A stretch of 64,000 nucleotides of DNA from Shewanella aquimarina (GCF_023349185.1 NZ_JAKIKY010000012.1:95171-159170); one strand, 5' to 3'. Positions 54,030 to 63,198 are shown, counted from the stretch's first letter. Numbers and translations: made by a program. Notes: generated by a model not told the origin, from the sequence alone.

Positions 54030-54680
54030 GTGAGTCATTGCCCCCTTTGTCATAGTGAGAACCTGGCGTGCTTTCATCGCGATAAGCACAGAGCGTACAA
54101 GATCTGCCAGCAGTGCCAGCTGGTGATGGTTCCCGACGAGTACCTCTTGAGTGCCGAGGAAGAGAAGGCGTTTTATGACCACCATCAAAACGACAGTGCG
54201 GATCAGGGCTACCGGCGTTTCCTGGGGCGCACCTGGTTACCCCTGCGGGAGCGATTAACCAGTGATCATAGCGGGCTGGACTTTGGCTGTGGCCCGGGGC
54301 CGACCATCAGCGTGATGGCGGGCGAGGCGGGGATCGCCATGGACAACTATGATCTCTACTACTTTCCCGACGAGAATCTGCTAGAAAAGCAATATGACTT
54401 TATTACCATGACAGAGGTGATAGAGCATGTGGCCGATGCCTCGGCCCTGTTAAAGCGCCTGGATGCCATGTTGAAGCCGGGGGCCTGCCTGGCAATTATG
54501 ACCAAGCGGGTACTTGGCGAGGCCGCCTTTGCCAACTGGCATTACAAGCAGGATCAGACTCATATCCGTTTCTACAGCACCGCCACCTTCGAGTGGATCG
54601 CTAAAGAGTTTAACTGGCGGTTAGAGGTGATCGACAAGGATGTGGTCTTCTTCACTAAGCTGGCTGCCATTAGCTCTTAG
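54030..54680 (+). CDS. Class I SAM methyltransferase with an N-terminal zinc ribbon
   Basis: The GTG at 54030 starts a 216-residue protein. It begins with two C-x2-C pairs (CPLCHSENLAC and CQQCQ) spaced like a zinc ribbon, then a methyltransferase fold with motif I GLDFGCGPGPTISVMA and the D/E motif FITMTEVIEHVADASALL. Zinc-ribbon SAM methyltransferases of this type modify small molecules or rRNA; the substrate here is unknown. It overlaps the convergent PilZ gene by 11 nt. Confidence 0.82.
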   Translation: MSHCPLCHSENLACFHRDKHRAYKICQQCQLVMVPDEYLLSAEEEKAFYDHHQNDSADQGYRRFLGRTWLPLRERLTSDHSGLDFGCGPGPTISVMAGEAGIAMDNYDLYYFPDENLLEKQYDFITMTEVIEHVADASALLKRLDAMLKPGACLAIMTKRVLGEAAFANWHYKQDQTHIRFYSTATFEWIAKEFNWRLEVIDKDVVFFTKLAAISS

Positions 54681-55380
54681 GTTGCTGCATCAGGTGGTTG
54701 ATGATCACCTTCTGGGCAAAGTCGCTGGGCACTTCTTCCCCTTGGGTCTCGTCTAAGATGAAGCCATATTGATACTGGCTGCGCCCCGGCTCGGGCGGCT
54801 GAATATTTTTCAATACGATGGGCACGCTGAGCGTCTCGGGTGTCTGTTCAAATTTAACCTCTAAAAGGTAGCCCTTGTTCAGGCTGCCCCCCTCTATCTC
54901 TTCGCCCATGTAGGCGCCCCCTTTTACCGAGACATCCTGCAGGTAGCCGCTGGAGCAGACATGGCTGGTGTGCCCCTCTGCCGTGCGCTCATGTATCGAA
55001 GCGGCCAGGTGGACAGGGATGCGGCTGTGTTGTCGCAGGGCCACACTCTGCAACTCCTTGGGATAATTCACCACCAACCAGCGTCCGGCATTGTTGAGCA
55101 GGGTCTTGATCTTGCTGCGAAAGGCGAGGATGTTGGCCTCGGGGTCGTCGCTGTTGATCAGGCGCACCACCACCCCTTGTCCCTGGATGATGTAATCCTG
55201 GGCGGCCTGCCAGTATTTGTCTTGTCCTAAGGCGAGGATGATGGCGTTGTCCGGGTCTATGCCGATCAGCCGGGTCTTTAGCCTGATGGGCCTGAGCGGC
55301 GTGAGAACTTGCAGCTGGGCCTCTGTGTTGCAGTTGATGCGGTTTAGGTAGGCTAAATCGATCTCTGTGGCTTGTGGCAA
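54670..55380 (-). CDS. YcgR-like PilZ-domain c-di-GMP receptor
   Basis: The 236-residue protein has an N-terminal YcgR-type domain and a C-terminal PilZ domain with both c-di-GMP binding motifs, RxxxR (Arg116 and Arg120, LRQHSRIPV) and D/NxSxxG (Asp149 to Gly154, LQDVSVKGG). It is a cytoplasmic c-di-GMP receptor and stands between a GGDEF-EAL gene and a GGDEF cyclase gene. Target not known; no flagellar genes are adjacent. Confidence 0.9.
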   Translation of the reverse strand: MPQATEIDLAYLNRINCNTEAQLQVLTPLRPIRLKTRLIGIDPDNAIILALGQDKYWQAAQDYIIQGQGVVVRLINSDDPEANILAFRSKIKTLLNNAGRWLVVNYPKELQSVALRQHSRIPVHLAASIHERTAEGHTSHVCSSGYLQDVSVKGGAYMGEEIEGGSLNKGYLLEVKFEQTPETLSVPIVLKNIQPPEPGRSQYQYGFILDETQGEEVPSDFAQKVIINHLMQQPKS

Positions 55381-55597
55381 GGCGTACTCTCCCTCGGGTT
55401 AGGTATCGTCATACTTGTGTCTTAGCATGGCACAAAAGCAATAAGTTACAATTCTCTTAATCGATTGTTGCTACAACAGGCTTGATCTTATTTATAATTT
55501 CGCCTCTTATAGTTCTCGAATAAACGTAGGCGGCTCGCGTGAATCGCCACCGGATATCGAGATAAATTCTATCTGCTCACGAATGAGGGAACGACAG

Positions 55598-56929
55598 ATG
55601 ATGCGAAAGATTATCGCGCTGTGCCTCTCCATTGGGGGAATCCTCTCCTCCATGGGGGCGCAGGCAACTCAAGCCGAAGACATAAAAAGCTTCACGTTAG
55701 ATAATGGCATGAAAATCATGGTGCTAGAAGACGCCTCGATCCCAAATGCCAACATGTATCTATTTTGGAAGGTGGGATCCCGCAACGAGGTGCCGGGCAT
55801 CACGGGGATCTCCCACTTCTTCGAACACATGATGTTCAATGGCTCGAAGAAGTTTGGTCCTAAGATGTTCGACCGCACCATGGAAGCGGCGGGCGGTGCC
55901 AACAACGCCTACACCACAGAGAACCTGACCGTCTACACCGACTGGTTCCCGGCCAACGCGCTGGAGACCATCTTCGATCTCGAGGCCGATCGTATCGCTC
56001 ATCTGGATATCAATCCTGAGATGGTAGAAAGTGAGCGTGGCGTGGTCGCCTCCGAGCGCACCACAGGCCTGGAAAACTCTAACTGGCGTACTCTGCAAGA
56101 AGAGATCAAGGGCGCCGCATTTCGCGCACACCCTTATAGCTGGTCTGTCATAGGTCACGAGTCGGATATCGCCGCCTGGACCCAGGACGATCTGGTGCAG
56201 TACCACAAGACCTACTATGCGCCCAACAACGCCGTGGTGGTGATCGCCGGTGATGTGAAGCTTAACGAAGTCAAAGCCTTGGCCAACAAGTACTTTGCGC
56301 CAATTCCTGCCCAGACACCACCGCGTGAGGTGAAGACGGTTGAGCCGCTGCAGAAGGGTGAGCGCCGCGTCTTCGTACAGAAGGCCTCGGTCAGCACGCC
56401 GAACGTGATGTTGGCCTACCATGTGCCGGCGACCTCGAACCAGGACTACTACGCCCTGGACTTGTTGTCTTCTATCCTGACTACGGGCAACAGCTCGCGC
56501 CTCTATCAAGGCCTGGTGGAGAAGCAGGTGGCCATCGAGGTGGAAACCTATATGCCGATGAGCTTCGACCCTAACCTCTTCTACGTGATGGGCGTTGCCA
56601 ACCCAGGCGTTAACGCTCAGGAGCTGGAAGGCGCCATGATAGGCGAGATCAACCGCATCGCCCGTGAAGGCGTGACCCAGGATGAGCTTGAGAAGGTGAA
56701 GAATATCAAGTTGATGAACTTCTACCGCGCCATGGAAACCATTAACGGCAAGGCCAATACCTTAGGGACTTACGAGCTCTATTTTGGTAGCTTTGAAAAG
56801 CTATTTAACGCGCCTGAGGCCTATAACAAGGTAACCCCTGAAGATATTCAGCGTGTTGCGCAAACCTACCTACGTCGTGCTAACCGCACGGTTGCAGTAC
56901 TGGCGGCCACAGAGGAGAGTGACCAATGA
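55598..56929 (+). CDS. M16 family zinc peptidase, catalytic partner
   Basis: The ATG at 55598 (MMRKIIALCL, 443 residues) has AGGGA 8 nt upstream. It has a signal peptide (about 1-25), the HxxEH motif HFFEH at residues 73-77, and the third Glu ligand in MVESERGVVASER. It is a periplasmic pitrilysin-type peptidase subunit. The next gene encodes the paired subunit without HxxEH, overlapping by 4 nt, so the two form the heterodimeric M16B arrangement. Confidence 0.92.
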   Translation: MMRKIIALCLSIGGILSSMGAQATQAEDIKSFTLDNGMKIMVLEDASIPNANMYLFWKVGSRNEVPGITGISHFFEHMMFNGSKKFGPKMFDRTMEAAGGANNAYTTENLTVYTDWFPANALETIFDLEADRIAHLDINPEMVESERGVVASERTTGLENSNWRTLQEEIKGAAFRAHPYSWSVIGHESDIAAWTQDDLVQYHKTYYAPNNAVVVIAGDVKLNEVKALANKYFAPIPAQTPPREVKTVEPLQKGERRVFVQKASVSTPNVMLAYHVPATSNQDYYALDLLSSILTTGNSSRLYQGLVEKQVAIEVETYMPMSFDPNLFYVMGVANPGVNAQELEGAMIGEINRIAREGVTQDELEKVKNIKLMNFYRAMETINGKANTLGTYELYFGSFEKLFNAPEAYNKVTPEDIQRVAQTYLRRANRTVAVLAATEESDQ

Positions 56930-58374
56930 AGACCCTATTGACTCAGATTCCCCAAGGCTTTGCCAAGCTGGGCACGGCGGCCATGGTGGCCGGCGCCCTA
57001 GCACTCTCGGGCTGCGCCGCGACGACAAGTAGCCAGACGGTCGACACCGGCAGCTTCAGCATGCCCGCCTATGAGCAGTATCAACTGGCCAACGGCATGA
57101 CTGTCTATCTGATGCCACAAACCGAGGTGCCGCTGATCACCGTCAGCGCCGTGGTGCGCGCCGGTGCGGTCAAGGACACCACCTCGGGTGTGGCCAGCAT
57201 GACCGCCAAGTCGCTGCTGCTGGGGGCTAACGGCAAGAGTAAGTCTGATATCGAGCAGATGGTCGACTTCCTCGGTGCCTCGATTGCCGCCGACGCCGGT
57301 AAAGAGGGCAGCTTCATCGACGCCGACTTCATGGCGAAAGACACAGAGAAGATGCTGCCGCTGGTGCGGGATCTACTGCGCGCGCCGGATTTCGATGGCG
57401 GCGAGTTCGATAAGCTGCGTCAGCGTGAGATAGCGGGCCTGGCCCAGGAGAAGGAGAGCCCACGTCAGGTGATCCATCGCTACTTTGACAAGCTGGTGTT
57501 TGGCGATCATCCCTATGGCAATCCGGCATCGGGTAATAGTGATTCTCTGGCAGAGCTGACGGTTAACCAGCTGCGCGCCTTCCACAAGAGTTATTATCAG
57601 CCGCAAAACGTCGCCATCTCTGTGGTCGGCGATTTCGAGCCAGGCAAGATGAAGGCAAGGCTCGACAAGCTATTTGGCGATTGGCAAAACGGCGAGGCGA
57701 TCGCCAAGCAAGACCTGGCCAAAGATCAGCCTTCGCTAGACGCAAGCAAGGTGCTGTTGGTCAACAAGGGTGACGCCATCGAGACCACCTTCCTGATCGG
57801 CGGTAAGGGCATTAGCCGCAATAATCCTGACTATGTGGGGCTACAGGTGGTCAACACTATCCTGGGTGGCCGCTTCACCTCCTGGCTCAATGACGAGTTA
57901 AGGGTGAACGCCGGGCTGACCTATGGCGCCCGCTCGGCCTTTACCCCTTACTCCCAGGGGGGCGTGTTTAGGATCAGCACCTTCACCAAGAGCGAGACCA
58001 CCAAGGAGGCGATCGATCTGGCGCTGAAGACCTATTCACGTCTATGGCAGGCGGGGATAGATCAGCCTACCCTGGACTCGGCCAAGGCCTATGTGAAGGG
58101 GCAGTTCCCACCTAAGTTCGAGACCAGTGCGCAACTGGCCGGCCTGCTGTCGAGCATGTACCTCTATGGCTTCGACGACAGCTTCATCAACGACTTCCAG
58201 AAGAATGTCGACGGCCTGACCCTGGCGGAGACTCAGCGTCTGGTGCAGAGCTACTTCCCTCAGGATAAGCTGCAATACGTGCTGATCGGCAACGCCAGCA
58301 AGATCGCCGATATCGCCGCCCAGTATGGTGAGGTGAAGCAGGTGGAGATCGATGCGGTCGGCTTCTCGCAGTAA
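56926..58374 (+). CDS. M16 family non-catalytic partner, lipoprotein
   Basis: The 482-residue protein has a lipoprotein signal with lipobox LALSGC (Cys31). In place of HxxEH the equivalent region reads GVASMTAKSLLLGA, so no zinc site is present. The C-terminal half is well preserved, with the RLY/W pair-like region PYSQGGVFRIST. In such heterodimers the non-zinc subunit helps form the substrate chamber. Lipidation would anchor the pair in a membrane facing the periplasm. It is followed by a strong terminator. Confidence 0.92.
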   Translation: MKTLLTQIPQGFAKLGTAAMVAGALALSGCAATTSSQTVDTGSFSMPAYEQYQLANGMTVYLMPQTEVPLITVSAVVRAGAVKDTTSGVASMTAKSLLLGANGKSKSDIEQMVDFLGASIAADAGKEGSFIDADFMAKDTEKMLPLVRDLLRAPDFDGGEFDKLRQREIAGLAQEKESPRQVIHRYFDKLVFGDHPYGNPASGNSDSLAELTVNQLRAFHKSYYQPQNVAISVVGDFEPGKMKARLDKLFGDWQNGEAIAKQDLAKDQPSLDASKVLLVNKGDAIETTFLIGGKGISRNNPDYVGLQVVNTILGGRFTSWLNDELRVNAGLTYGARSAFTPYSQGGVFRISTFTKSETTKEAIDLALKTYSRLWQAGIDQPTLDSAKAYVKGQFPPKFETSAQLAGLLSSMYLYGFDDSFINDFQKNVDGLTLAETQRLVQSYFPQDKLQYVLIGNASKIADIAAQYGEVKQVEIDAVGFSQ

Positions 58375-58410
58375 GCCTTCTCAATAAGAGATAGTTAGGC
58401 TAAATCGATA

Positions 58411-58447
58411 AAGGCTCGTCGGCTAACGCTGACGGGCCTTTTTTTAT
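58411..58447 (+). terminator. Intrinsic terminator of the M16 pair
   Basis: A 10-bp stem with one G-T pair (AAGGCTCGTC / GACGGGCCTT), 10-nt loop and seven T, 36 bp past the stop. Confidence 0.85.
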
Positions 58448-58547
58448 CGGCTATTGGCGCCAGCGTTATCGGGCGAGCGGTTCGCATTTCGATGGGCTTT
58501 CATCTAGGGTTAATAAAGCCTAGGTTAAGCCCTATCCGGAGATGCCC

Positions 58548-59114
58548 ATGACCCAAGACATATCAACCCGTTTTGATGCCCGTGCATGTGATGCCTGTGC
58601 GTGTGATGACGCGGATTGGTGTCATCTGCAGGAGACCACCAAGCTGCTGCTATTGGCGACGGCGCAGATAGAGCTATCGCTCACCGATGGCGACCATAAC
58701 GTCACCGGCCTCGGGCAGCTGTTTACCCAGATGGCCGGGTATCTCACCGAGGTTAATCGTCACCTTCATGGCACGGCCGATACGCCAGCGGCGATTCTGG
58801 CCCACAGCGACAGCCTGATGCAGGCTATCGACAGCGGGGTGATGGCGTTTCAGTTTTACGATCGCATCTCCCAGCGGCTTAATCATGTGATCACCGCGCT
58901 GAGTCTGATGGAGGCCATGTTGGGAGATGAGAAACGGCGCCACTCCCAGGCGGCCTGGGAAGATTTGCAAGGGGAGATACAGGCGCATTATTCTCTGGAC
59001 TGTGAACGGCAGATGTTCGCGGCGCTGCTTAAGGGCGTGCCGATACATGAGGCGCTTAATGCATACAGAGAAAACCATTTACAGCAAACGAAACAAGATG
59101 TTGAACTATTTTAA
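58548..59114 (+). CDS. Helical protein of unknown function with a Cys-rich N-terminus
   Basis: The ATG at 58548 has GGAG 6 nt upstream; an ATG at 58542 overlaps that site. The 188-residue protein has a Cys/Asp-rich beginning (ACDACACDDADWC) that could bind a metal, and then four or more long helices. The segment FQFYDRISQRLNHVI resembles a helix found in chemotaxis-linked proteins of the CheZ-like or QDxxSQ type, but this is only a resemblance. Its last 17 nt overlap the next gene. Confidence 0.7.
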   Translation: MTQDISTRFDARACDACACDDADWCHLQETTKLLLLATAQIELSLTDGDHNVTGLGQLFTQMAGYLTEVNRHLHGTADTPAAILAHSDSLMQAIDSGVMAFQFYDRISQRLNHVITALSLMEAMLGDEKRRHSQAAWEDLQGEIQAHYSLDCERQMFAALLKGVPIHEALNAYRENHLQQTKQDVELF

Positions 59115-59607
59115 ATCGCTCATTTTATTCTCCGCTATCTTGCTCTCGCCCTCGGTTTCGGCGGGCAAGATAGCCCTGCCCGCCTTCTGTCAGGCACTGG
59201 CGGGGAGCTGGCTGGGGGAGGCCTCCAGGCCCAAGGGACAGGTGAAAGCGGTACAGGTGCAGGGGCTCTGTAGCGGCGATCGGCGTCAGCTGACGCTCTC
59301 GGTGAGCGAACACGCCAGCCATCCGCTGAGCGAGACCTGGTGGTTTCGCGAGGGAGATGGCGAGATAAAGCTCACCTATTTCAACGGCGTCGACCCGGAT
59401 AAGACCCTTTTCTTTACCCTGTATCGGGAGGAGAGCGGCTTCTCCTTACTAGGCAAGGGCTTGGTGCAGCAGCGCCCGGCGTTGATCCGCCTCAGCTTCG
59501 CACCACAGGGGGATGGCTGGTTATGGCTGCAGAAGGTGCAATACCTGGATCAGGACGATGACGACTATCAAGTCTATCGTGGCATCGCCCTAAACCCTGC
59601 CTCATAA
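59098..59607 (+). CDS. Exported beta-rich protein of unknown function
   Basis: The ATG at 59098 (MLNYFKSLILFSAILL, 169 residues) gives a signal peptide with cleavage after VSA. The ribosome site is weak (AACAAG). The body contains one pair of Cys (FCQALAG and GLCSGD) that could form a disulfide, and alternating hydrophobic strands (TWWFREGDGEIKLTYFNG), suggesting a beta-sandwich like the lipocalin-type DUF folds. It overlaps the preceding gene by 17 nt. Confidence 0.72.
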   Translation: MLNYFKSLILFSAILLSPSVSAGKIALPAFCQALAGSWLGEASRPKGQVKAVQVQGLCSGDRRQLTLSVSEHASHPLSETWWFREGDGEIKLTYFNGVDPDKTLFFTLYREESGFSLLGKGLVQQRPALIRLSFAPQGDGWLWLQKVQYLDQDDDDYQVYRGIALNPAS

Positions 59608-59659
59608 ATTCCACCACCAAGTAGCAACAGGCGCTACGATAGCCCTAGGTTGCTGGCGT

Positions 59660-60694
59660 CTAGGCGCTCACCTCGTGATAACTCACCCGGTTGCGACCGC
59701 CATCTTTGGCGTTATAGAGGGCACTATCGGCCTGTCTTATCCAGTCATCCTCTTTTATGTGTGGCAGCGCCATGCTGATGCCTATGCTGACGGTGACAGG
59801 GTAATGGTCTAAGATGGCCTGCTCTGAGATGCTCAGGCGTAGCTTTTCCGCGACCCTCCTTGCCGACAGCAGGTCGATATCATGCATCAGGAGGATGAAT
59901 TCCTCGCCGCCCACCCTAAAGAGCAGGTCCGTCTCGCGGATCTGATTGAATATGGTCTGTGTCACCCGTTTGAGTACGCGATCCCCCATGGCGTGGCCAT
60001 AGGTGTCATTGATCTGTTTGAAGTGATCGATATCCAGTAGCAAAATCACCGAGTCTATGCCGTGACGCTGTTTTCGCGCCAGGCAGTTCGACAGATGACT
60101 GCTGAGCTGGCGTCGATTCAGTGCATTGGTCATGGGGTCGCGTATCGACTCCTCTTTTAAGCTCCTTTGCAGCCTGCGCATGTGTTGGGCGATCAGGCTA
60201 GAGATGAACATGGTCAAGCTGAGGGCGACGCAGGTTCTCAGTGCTGTGCTGGAGTCCACCTGAGTGAAGGTCTCTACGCCGACCAGGGCCAGCATGAGGC
60301 TAAAGAAGAACATGGCCGTCTTTAATGGCACTATATAGAGAATCGCTATGGCGATGGGAAAAGCCCAGAAGATAGCGCTGATATCGACCTGATGAATGGT
60401 AAGCCCCAGGCAGATGAGTAATAGGGTGACGACGATATTGGTGTGGATCGGTATGGTCTTGCCTTTATGTAGGGCGATCACATCGATCAGTACCAACAGG
60501 GTAAACAGGCCGAGCAGGCTCGCCAGCAGGTAATGGTCAAATAGAAAGTTTTTCACTGCCAGCGACAGCAAGAGGCTACAGGCGAGGCCCAAAATAATGT
60601 AGAGAGGCGTCTTACTGCCGGTAAAGAGCACGGCGACCTCTGCTTCATGCTCGCATATGGTCTGTTGGAATTTCTCGAGTATGCCCATACGCAT
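59660..60694 (-). CDS. Membrane-bound diguanylate cyclase (GGDEF)
   Basis: The 344-residue protein has about six N-terminal helices (about 30-172) and a C-terminal GGDEF domain with active-site GGEEF at 262-266. The I-site RETD (253-256) is present, so product inhibition by c-di-GMP is expected. The D-x-D/N metal residues are in LLDIDHFKQIND. It makes c-di-GMP from two GTP on the cytoplasmic side. Start choice between the ATGs at 60694 and 60688 is open. Confidence 0.92.
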   Translation of the reverse strand: MRMGILEKFQQTICEHEAEVAVLFTGSKTPLYIILGLACSLLLSLAVKNFLFDHYLLASLLGLFTLLVLIDVIALHKGKTIPIHTNIVVTLLLICLGLTIHQVDISAIFWAFPIAIAILYIVPLKTAMFFFSLMLALVGVETFTQVDSSTALRTCVALSLTMFISSLIAQHMRRLQRSLKEESIRDPMTNALNRRQLSSHLSNCLARKQRHGIDSVILLLDIDHFKQINDTYGHAMGDRVLKRVTQTIFNQIRETDLLFRVGGEEFILLMHDIDLLSARRVAEKLRLSISEQAILDHYPVTVSIGISMALPHIKEDDWIRQADSALYNAKDGGRNRVSYHEVSA

Positions 60695-60838
60695 TTTCTG
60701 TGCTGACGCTCAATCTGTCTGGGTCTATCGTGCTGATATTCAATGGCTTAACAGGCGCCATTTTATCGAGGATGTAGGCTTGAGTATGGGAGCCGATGGC
60801 GGACTTTACAAATTGAGCCATCGAGAGTGGTTAAAACC

Positions 60839-60867
60839 TGAGCAGATCATACTTGATAATCTGCTCA
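60839..60867 (-). terminator. Intrinsic terminator of trmL
   Basis: A perfect 9-bp stem (TGAGCAGAT / ATCTGCTCA, 11-nt loop) followed on the minus strand by GGTTTT, 11 bp past trmL. Confidence 0.6.
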
Positions 60868-60878
60868 GCTGCCTCTGT

Positions 60879-61343
60879 TTAGCTGGCGCCCTGATAGTCG
60901 AGCTGACGCCAGGCTTCGTAGCTGATGATGGCTACCGAGTTAGACAGATTCAGGCTGCGGCTGCTGGCGGCCATGGGGATGCGCAGGCGCTGGCTGGTGG
61001 GAATAGATTCTATGATTTCCATCGGCAGGCCGCGGGTCTCGGGGCCAAATAGCAAGACATCGTCCTTCTCGAAGGCGATCTCGCTGTGGGGGCGACTGCC
61101 CTTGGTGGTGCAGGCCATGATGCGCTTGCCGGCCATAGCGCTCAAGAAGCTCTCGAAGTCCTTATGGCGGGTGACCCGGGTCAGATCGCTATAGTCCAGC
61201 CCGGCGCGGCGCAGTTTCTTCTCTTCAAGATCGAATCCCAGAGGCTCGATAAGGTGTAGCTGGCAGCCGTTGTTGGCGCACAGGCGGATGATATTGCCGG
61301 TATTGGGGGCAATCTCTGGCTCATAGAGGGCGATATGGAACAT
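60879..61343 (-). CDS. trmL: tRNA (cytidine(34)-2'-O)-methyltransferase TrmL
   Basis: TrmL methylates the 2'-O of nucleotide 34 in the two tRNA-Leu isoacceptors. The 154-residue SPOUT protein has the knot motifs [31 protein letters not shown] and [20 protein letters not shown], with exactly the length of the E. coli protein. The 289 bp upstream to the GNAT gene contain its promoter region and no other feature I can name. Confidence 0.96.
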   Translation of the reverse strand: MFHIALYEPEIAPNTGNIIRLCANNGCQLHLIEPLGFDLEEKKLRRAGLDYSDLTRVTRHKDFESFLSAMAGKRIMACTTKGSRPHSEIAFEKDDVLLFGPETRGLPMEIIESIPTSQRLRIPMAASSRSLNLSNSVAIISYEAWRQLDYQGAS

Positions 61344-61632
61344 CTTGGCTTACCTTTGAACGGATGAGCGGCGATTATAAGGGAAATGACTATGGGGGGA
61401 AACCTCACGGTTTTAGTGGGATTTTTGCCTGGTATCCATGTCCGCAGATGCATCTTTACCAGCTTATTCTATCTCTTCGATTTAGCTACACCTGCTGCTA
61501 GCAAGTTTTTCAGTTGGTTTGTTTGAGTGAATGCTGATAAGTTCTATGAATTACAGATAGTTAAGACTTGGCGTTTTTCTCGGCTCGCAGAGAAAGGTAC
61601 ATGGGCACTATAGAAGGTTAGGTGTACTAGAT

Positions 61633-62184
61633 ATGAGCATCAATTTCCGGCCGTTTAATAAGAGTGATGGTAACTACTCGAAAGTGATCGATCTTTATAA
61701 AGAGGCATTTCCCGGTGCGCAACGCATACCGACATTTCTGCTTCGTTTTAAACTGAGAAAGGGTAAGAAGGGCTTTAGCGTACTTTATGATGGAGAAGAG
61801 TGGATTGGTCTTATCTATCTCACTCAATACAGAGATATTGTATTTGTACAATTCTTGGCAGTAACGGCATCAATCCGTTCTAAGGGCTATGGAAGTAAGG
61901 TCATGGATGCCTTAGGTGATCTGTACCCAGAAAAAAGGATGGTATTGAACATTGAAGAAGTTAATGAGCAGGCAAGAAATTATCAGCAACGAATAAAGCG
62001 CAAAGCCTTCTATGAAAAAAATGGTTTTATTTCTACTGGTTATCTCGTTAAAGAGCCAGACCAAATGCAAGAGATGCTCATACGTGGGGGAATTATAAGT
62101 AAGGAAGAAATAGAGCTAATGTACAAGGAGTTACTTGGTAATATTATTGGTTCTCTCATTCGCCCGAGAGTAATCAAGGTCTGA
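61633..62184 (+). CDS. GNAT family N-acetyltransferase
   Basis: The 183-residue protein has the GNAT acetyl-CoA site R-x-x-G-x-G (SIRSKGYGSKVMDALGD, near residue 83) and a later YEKNGF motif (about 133), typical of the fold. The acceptor is unknown. The gene is clearly AT-richer in base and codon use (many AAA, ATT, TAT codons) than the genes to its left, suggesting transfer. Ribosome site is AGGTGTACTAGAT, poor. Confidence 0.8.
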   Translation: MSINFRPFNKSDGNYSKVIDLYKEAFPGAQRIPTFLLRFKLRKGKKGFSVLYDGEEWIGLIYLTQYRDIVFVQFLAVTASIRSKGYGSKVMDALGDLYPEKRMVLNIEEVNEQARNYQQRIKRKAFYEKNGFISTGYLVKEPDQMQEMLIRGGIISKEEIELMYKELLGNIIGSLIRPRVIKV

Positions 62185-62604
62185 TCAATATTCTTGCCTA
62201 TGGCGAGACTTCAACAATCGGCATGGCAGGAATTTTAGGGCGATACATGGAAGAGCCCAATCTCGTGATCAAAGGGTCGGTGACCTTCCCGACATCAAGC
62301 GGACATTTTCCATATCCCAATGGGTTAGATGTGAAGGAACGACGCATCTGTAAGCACTCTTTTGGCACGCCACAAGCACACCCATGTGGGCTCCGCGAAA
62401 GCTTCCTTGATTTCGAGGGCCAAAAGTATGCTTGCTCCGAGTTGTTCCCCTCTATTGATTTGGCGGCGTTTGGTATCACGCACTTACTCACTCCCTGTTA
62501 CTCTTCCATAGGTTGGCTTTTATCTGCTATCGACCTATTGCCTATTTATTGCCTAAGGCGGATCACCTAGCCTTGATTGATAGTATTTTGGGTAGAGTGT
62601 GTAT
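62185..62604. other. Stretch with no certain gene, possibly a decayed or multi-copy element
   Basis: No intact gene with a ribosome site is convincing here. One plus-strand frame (62223-62570) reads MAGILGRYMEEPNLVIKGS and continues for 115 codons; a minus-strand frame (62198-62491) of 97 codons also exists. The plus frame is open upstream of its ATG without a start. The sequence character differs from the flanks and looks like a fragment of something longer. It fills most of the gap between the GNAT gene and the dioxygenase gene. Confidence 0.4.
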
Positions 62605-63198
62605 ATGGAAAACATTGGTAGATTGCGGTATTTCATTCAGTCTTTTACCCGGCTGGTCGAGCAGGTCGGCAGCGAAGAGGTGCGTATCTTTACCGACGGT
62701 CAGGCGCTGCTGTCGGAGCTTATTGCTCATGACGACTGGCTACCCCATGCCTTTGCCAAACCAAGTACTGAGAGCTATCGGCAGTATCTGCTGTATTGCG
62801 ATCCTCTGGAGCGTTTCTCTGTGGTGAGCTTCGTCTGGGCGCCTGGGCAGACTACACCCATTCATGATCATACGGTATGGGGCATGGTGGGCGTGCTGCG
62901 CGGCGCCGAACGCTGTGAGGAATATGAGCTGGATGAGGAAGTTAGCTGTCTGCGGGCCAGCGGCAGTCATGAGTTACCCGTCTGCGGTGTCGATCTGGTC
63001 TCGCCAGATATCGGCGATATCCATAGGGTTTCTAATGCTCTATTGGAGGGAGTATCTATCAGCATTCATGTCTATGGCGCCAACATAGGTGCGGTGCAGC
63101 GGCATGTTTATGACCCCGATACCGGGGGGAAGAAGCCATTTATATCTGGGTATTCGAATAGTGTGGTGCCGAATATATGGGATCGCTCCGGCGAGTAG
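62605..63198 (+). CDS. Cysteine dioxygenase-type thiol dioxygenase, Gln-type (3-mercaptopropionate dioxygenase-like)
   Basis: The ATG at 62605 gives 197 residues; a GTG at 62599 is also in frame. The cupin fold carries the three iron ligands His87, His89 (TPIHDHTVWG) and His140 (GDIHRVS) and the outer Ser153-His155-Tyr157 triad (SISIHVYG). The substrate-carboxylate position reads YRQYLL, with Gln60 where animal cysteine dioxygenase has Arg60, and the Cys93 crosslink residue is Gly. Both features mark the bacterial Gln-type thiol dioxygenases, which prefer 3-mercaptopropionate. They oxidise the thiol to a sulfinic acid with O2. Confidence 0.85.
   Translation: MENIGRLRYFIQSFTRLVEQVGSEEVRIFTDGQALLSELIAHDDWLPHAFAKPSTESYRQYLLYCDPLERFSVVSFVWAPGQTTPIHDHTVWGMVGVLRGAERCEEYELDEEVSCLRASGSHELPVCGVDLVSPDIGDIHRVSNALLEGVSISIHVYGANIGAVQRHVYDPDTGGKKPFISGYSNSVVPNIWDRSGE

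Noticed and set aside
61610..61625. GTTAGGT as a possible integron attC core site next to the GNAT gene
   Set aside because: No matching RYYYAAC partner or inner boxes were found at 60-130 bp distance, and the neighbouring genes are not arranged as cassettes.
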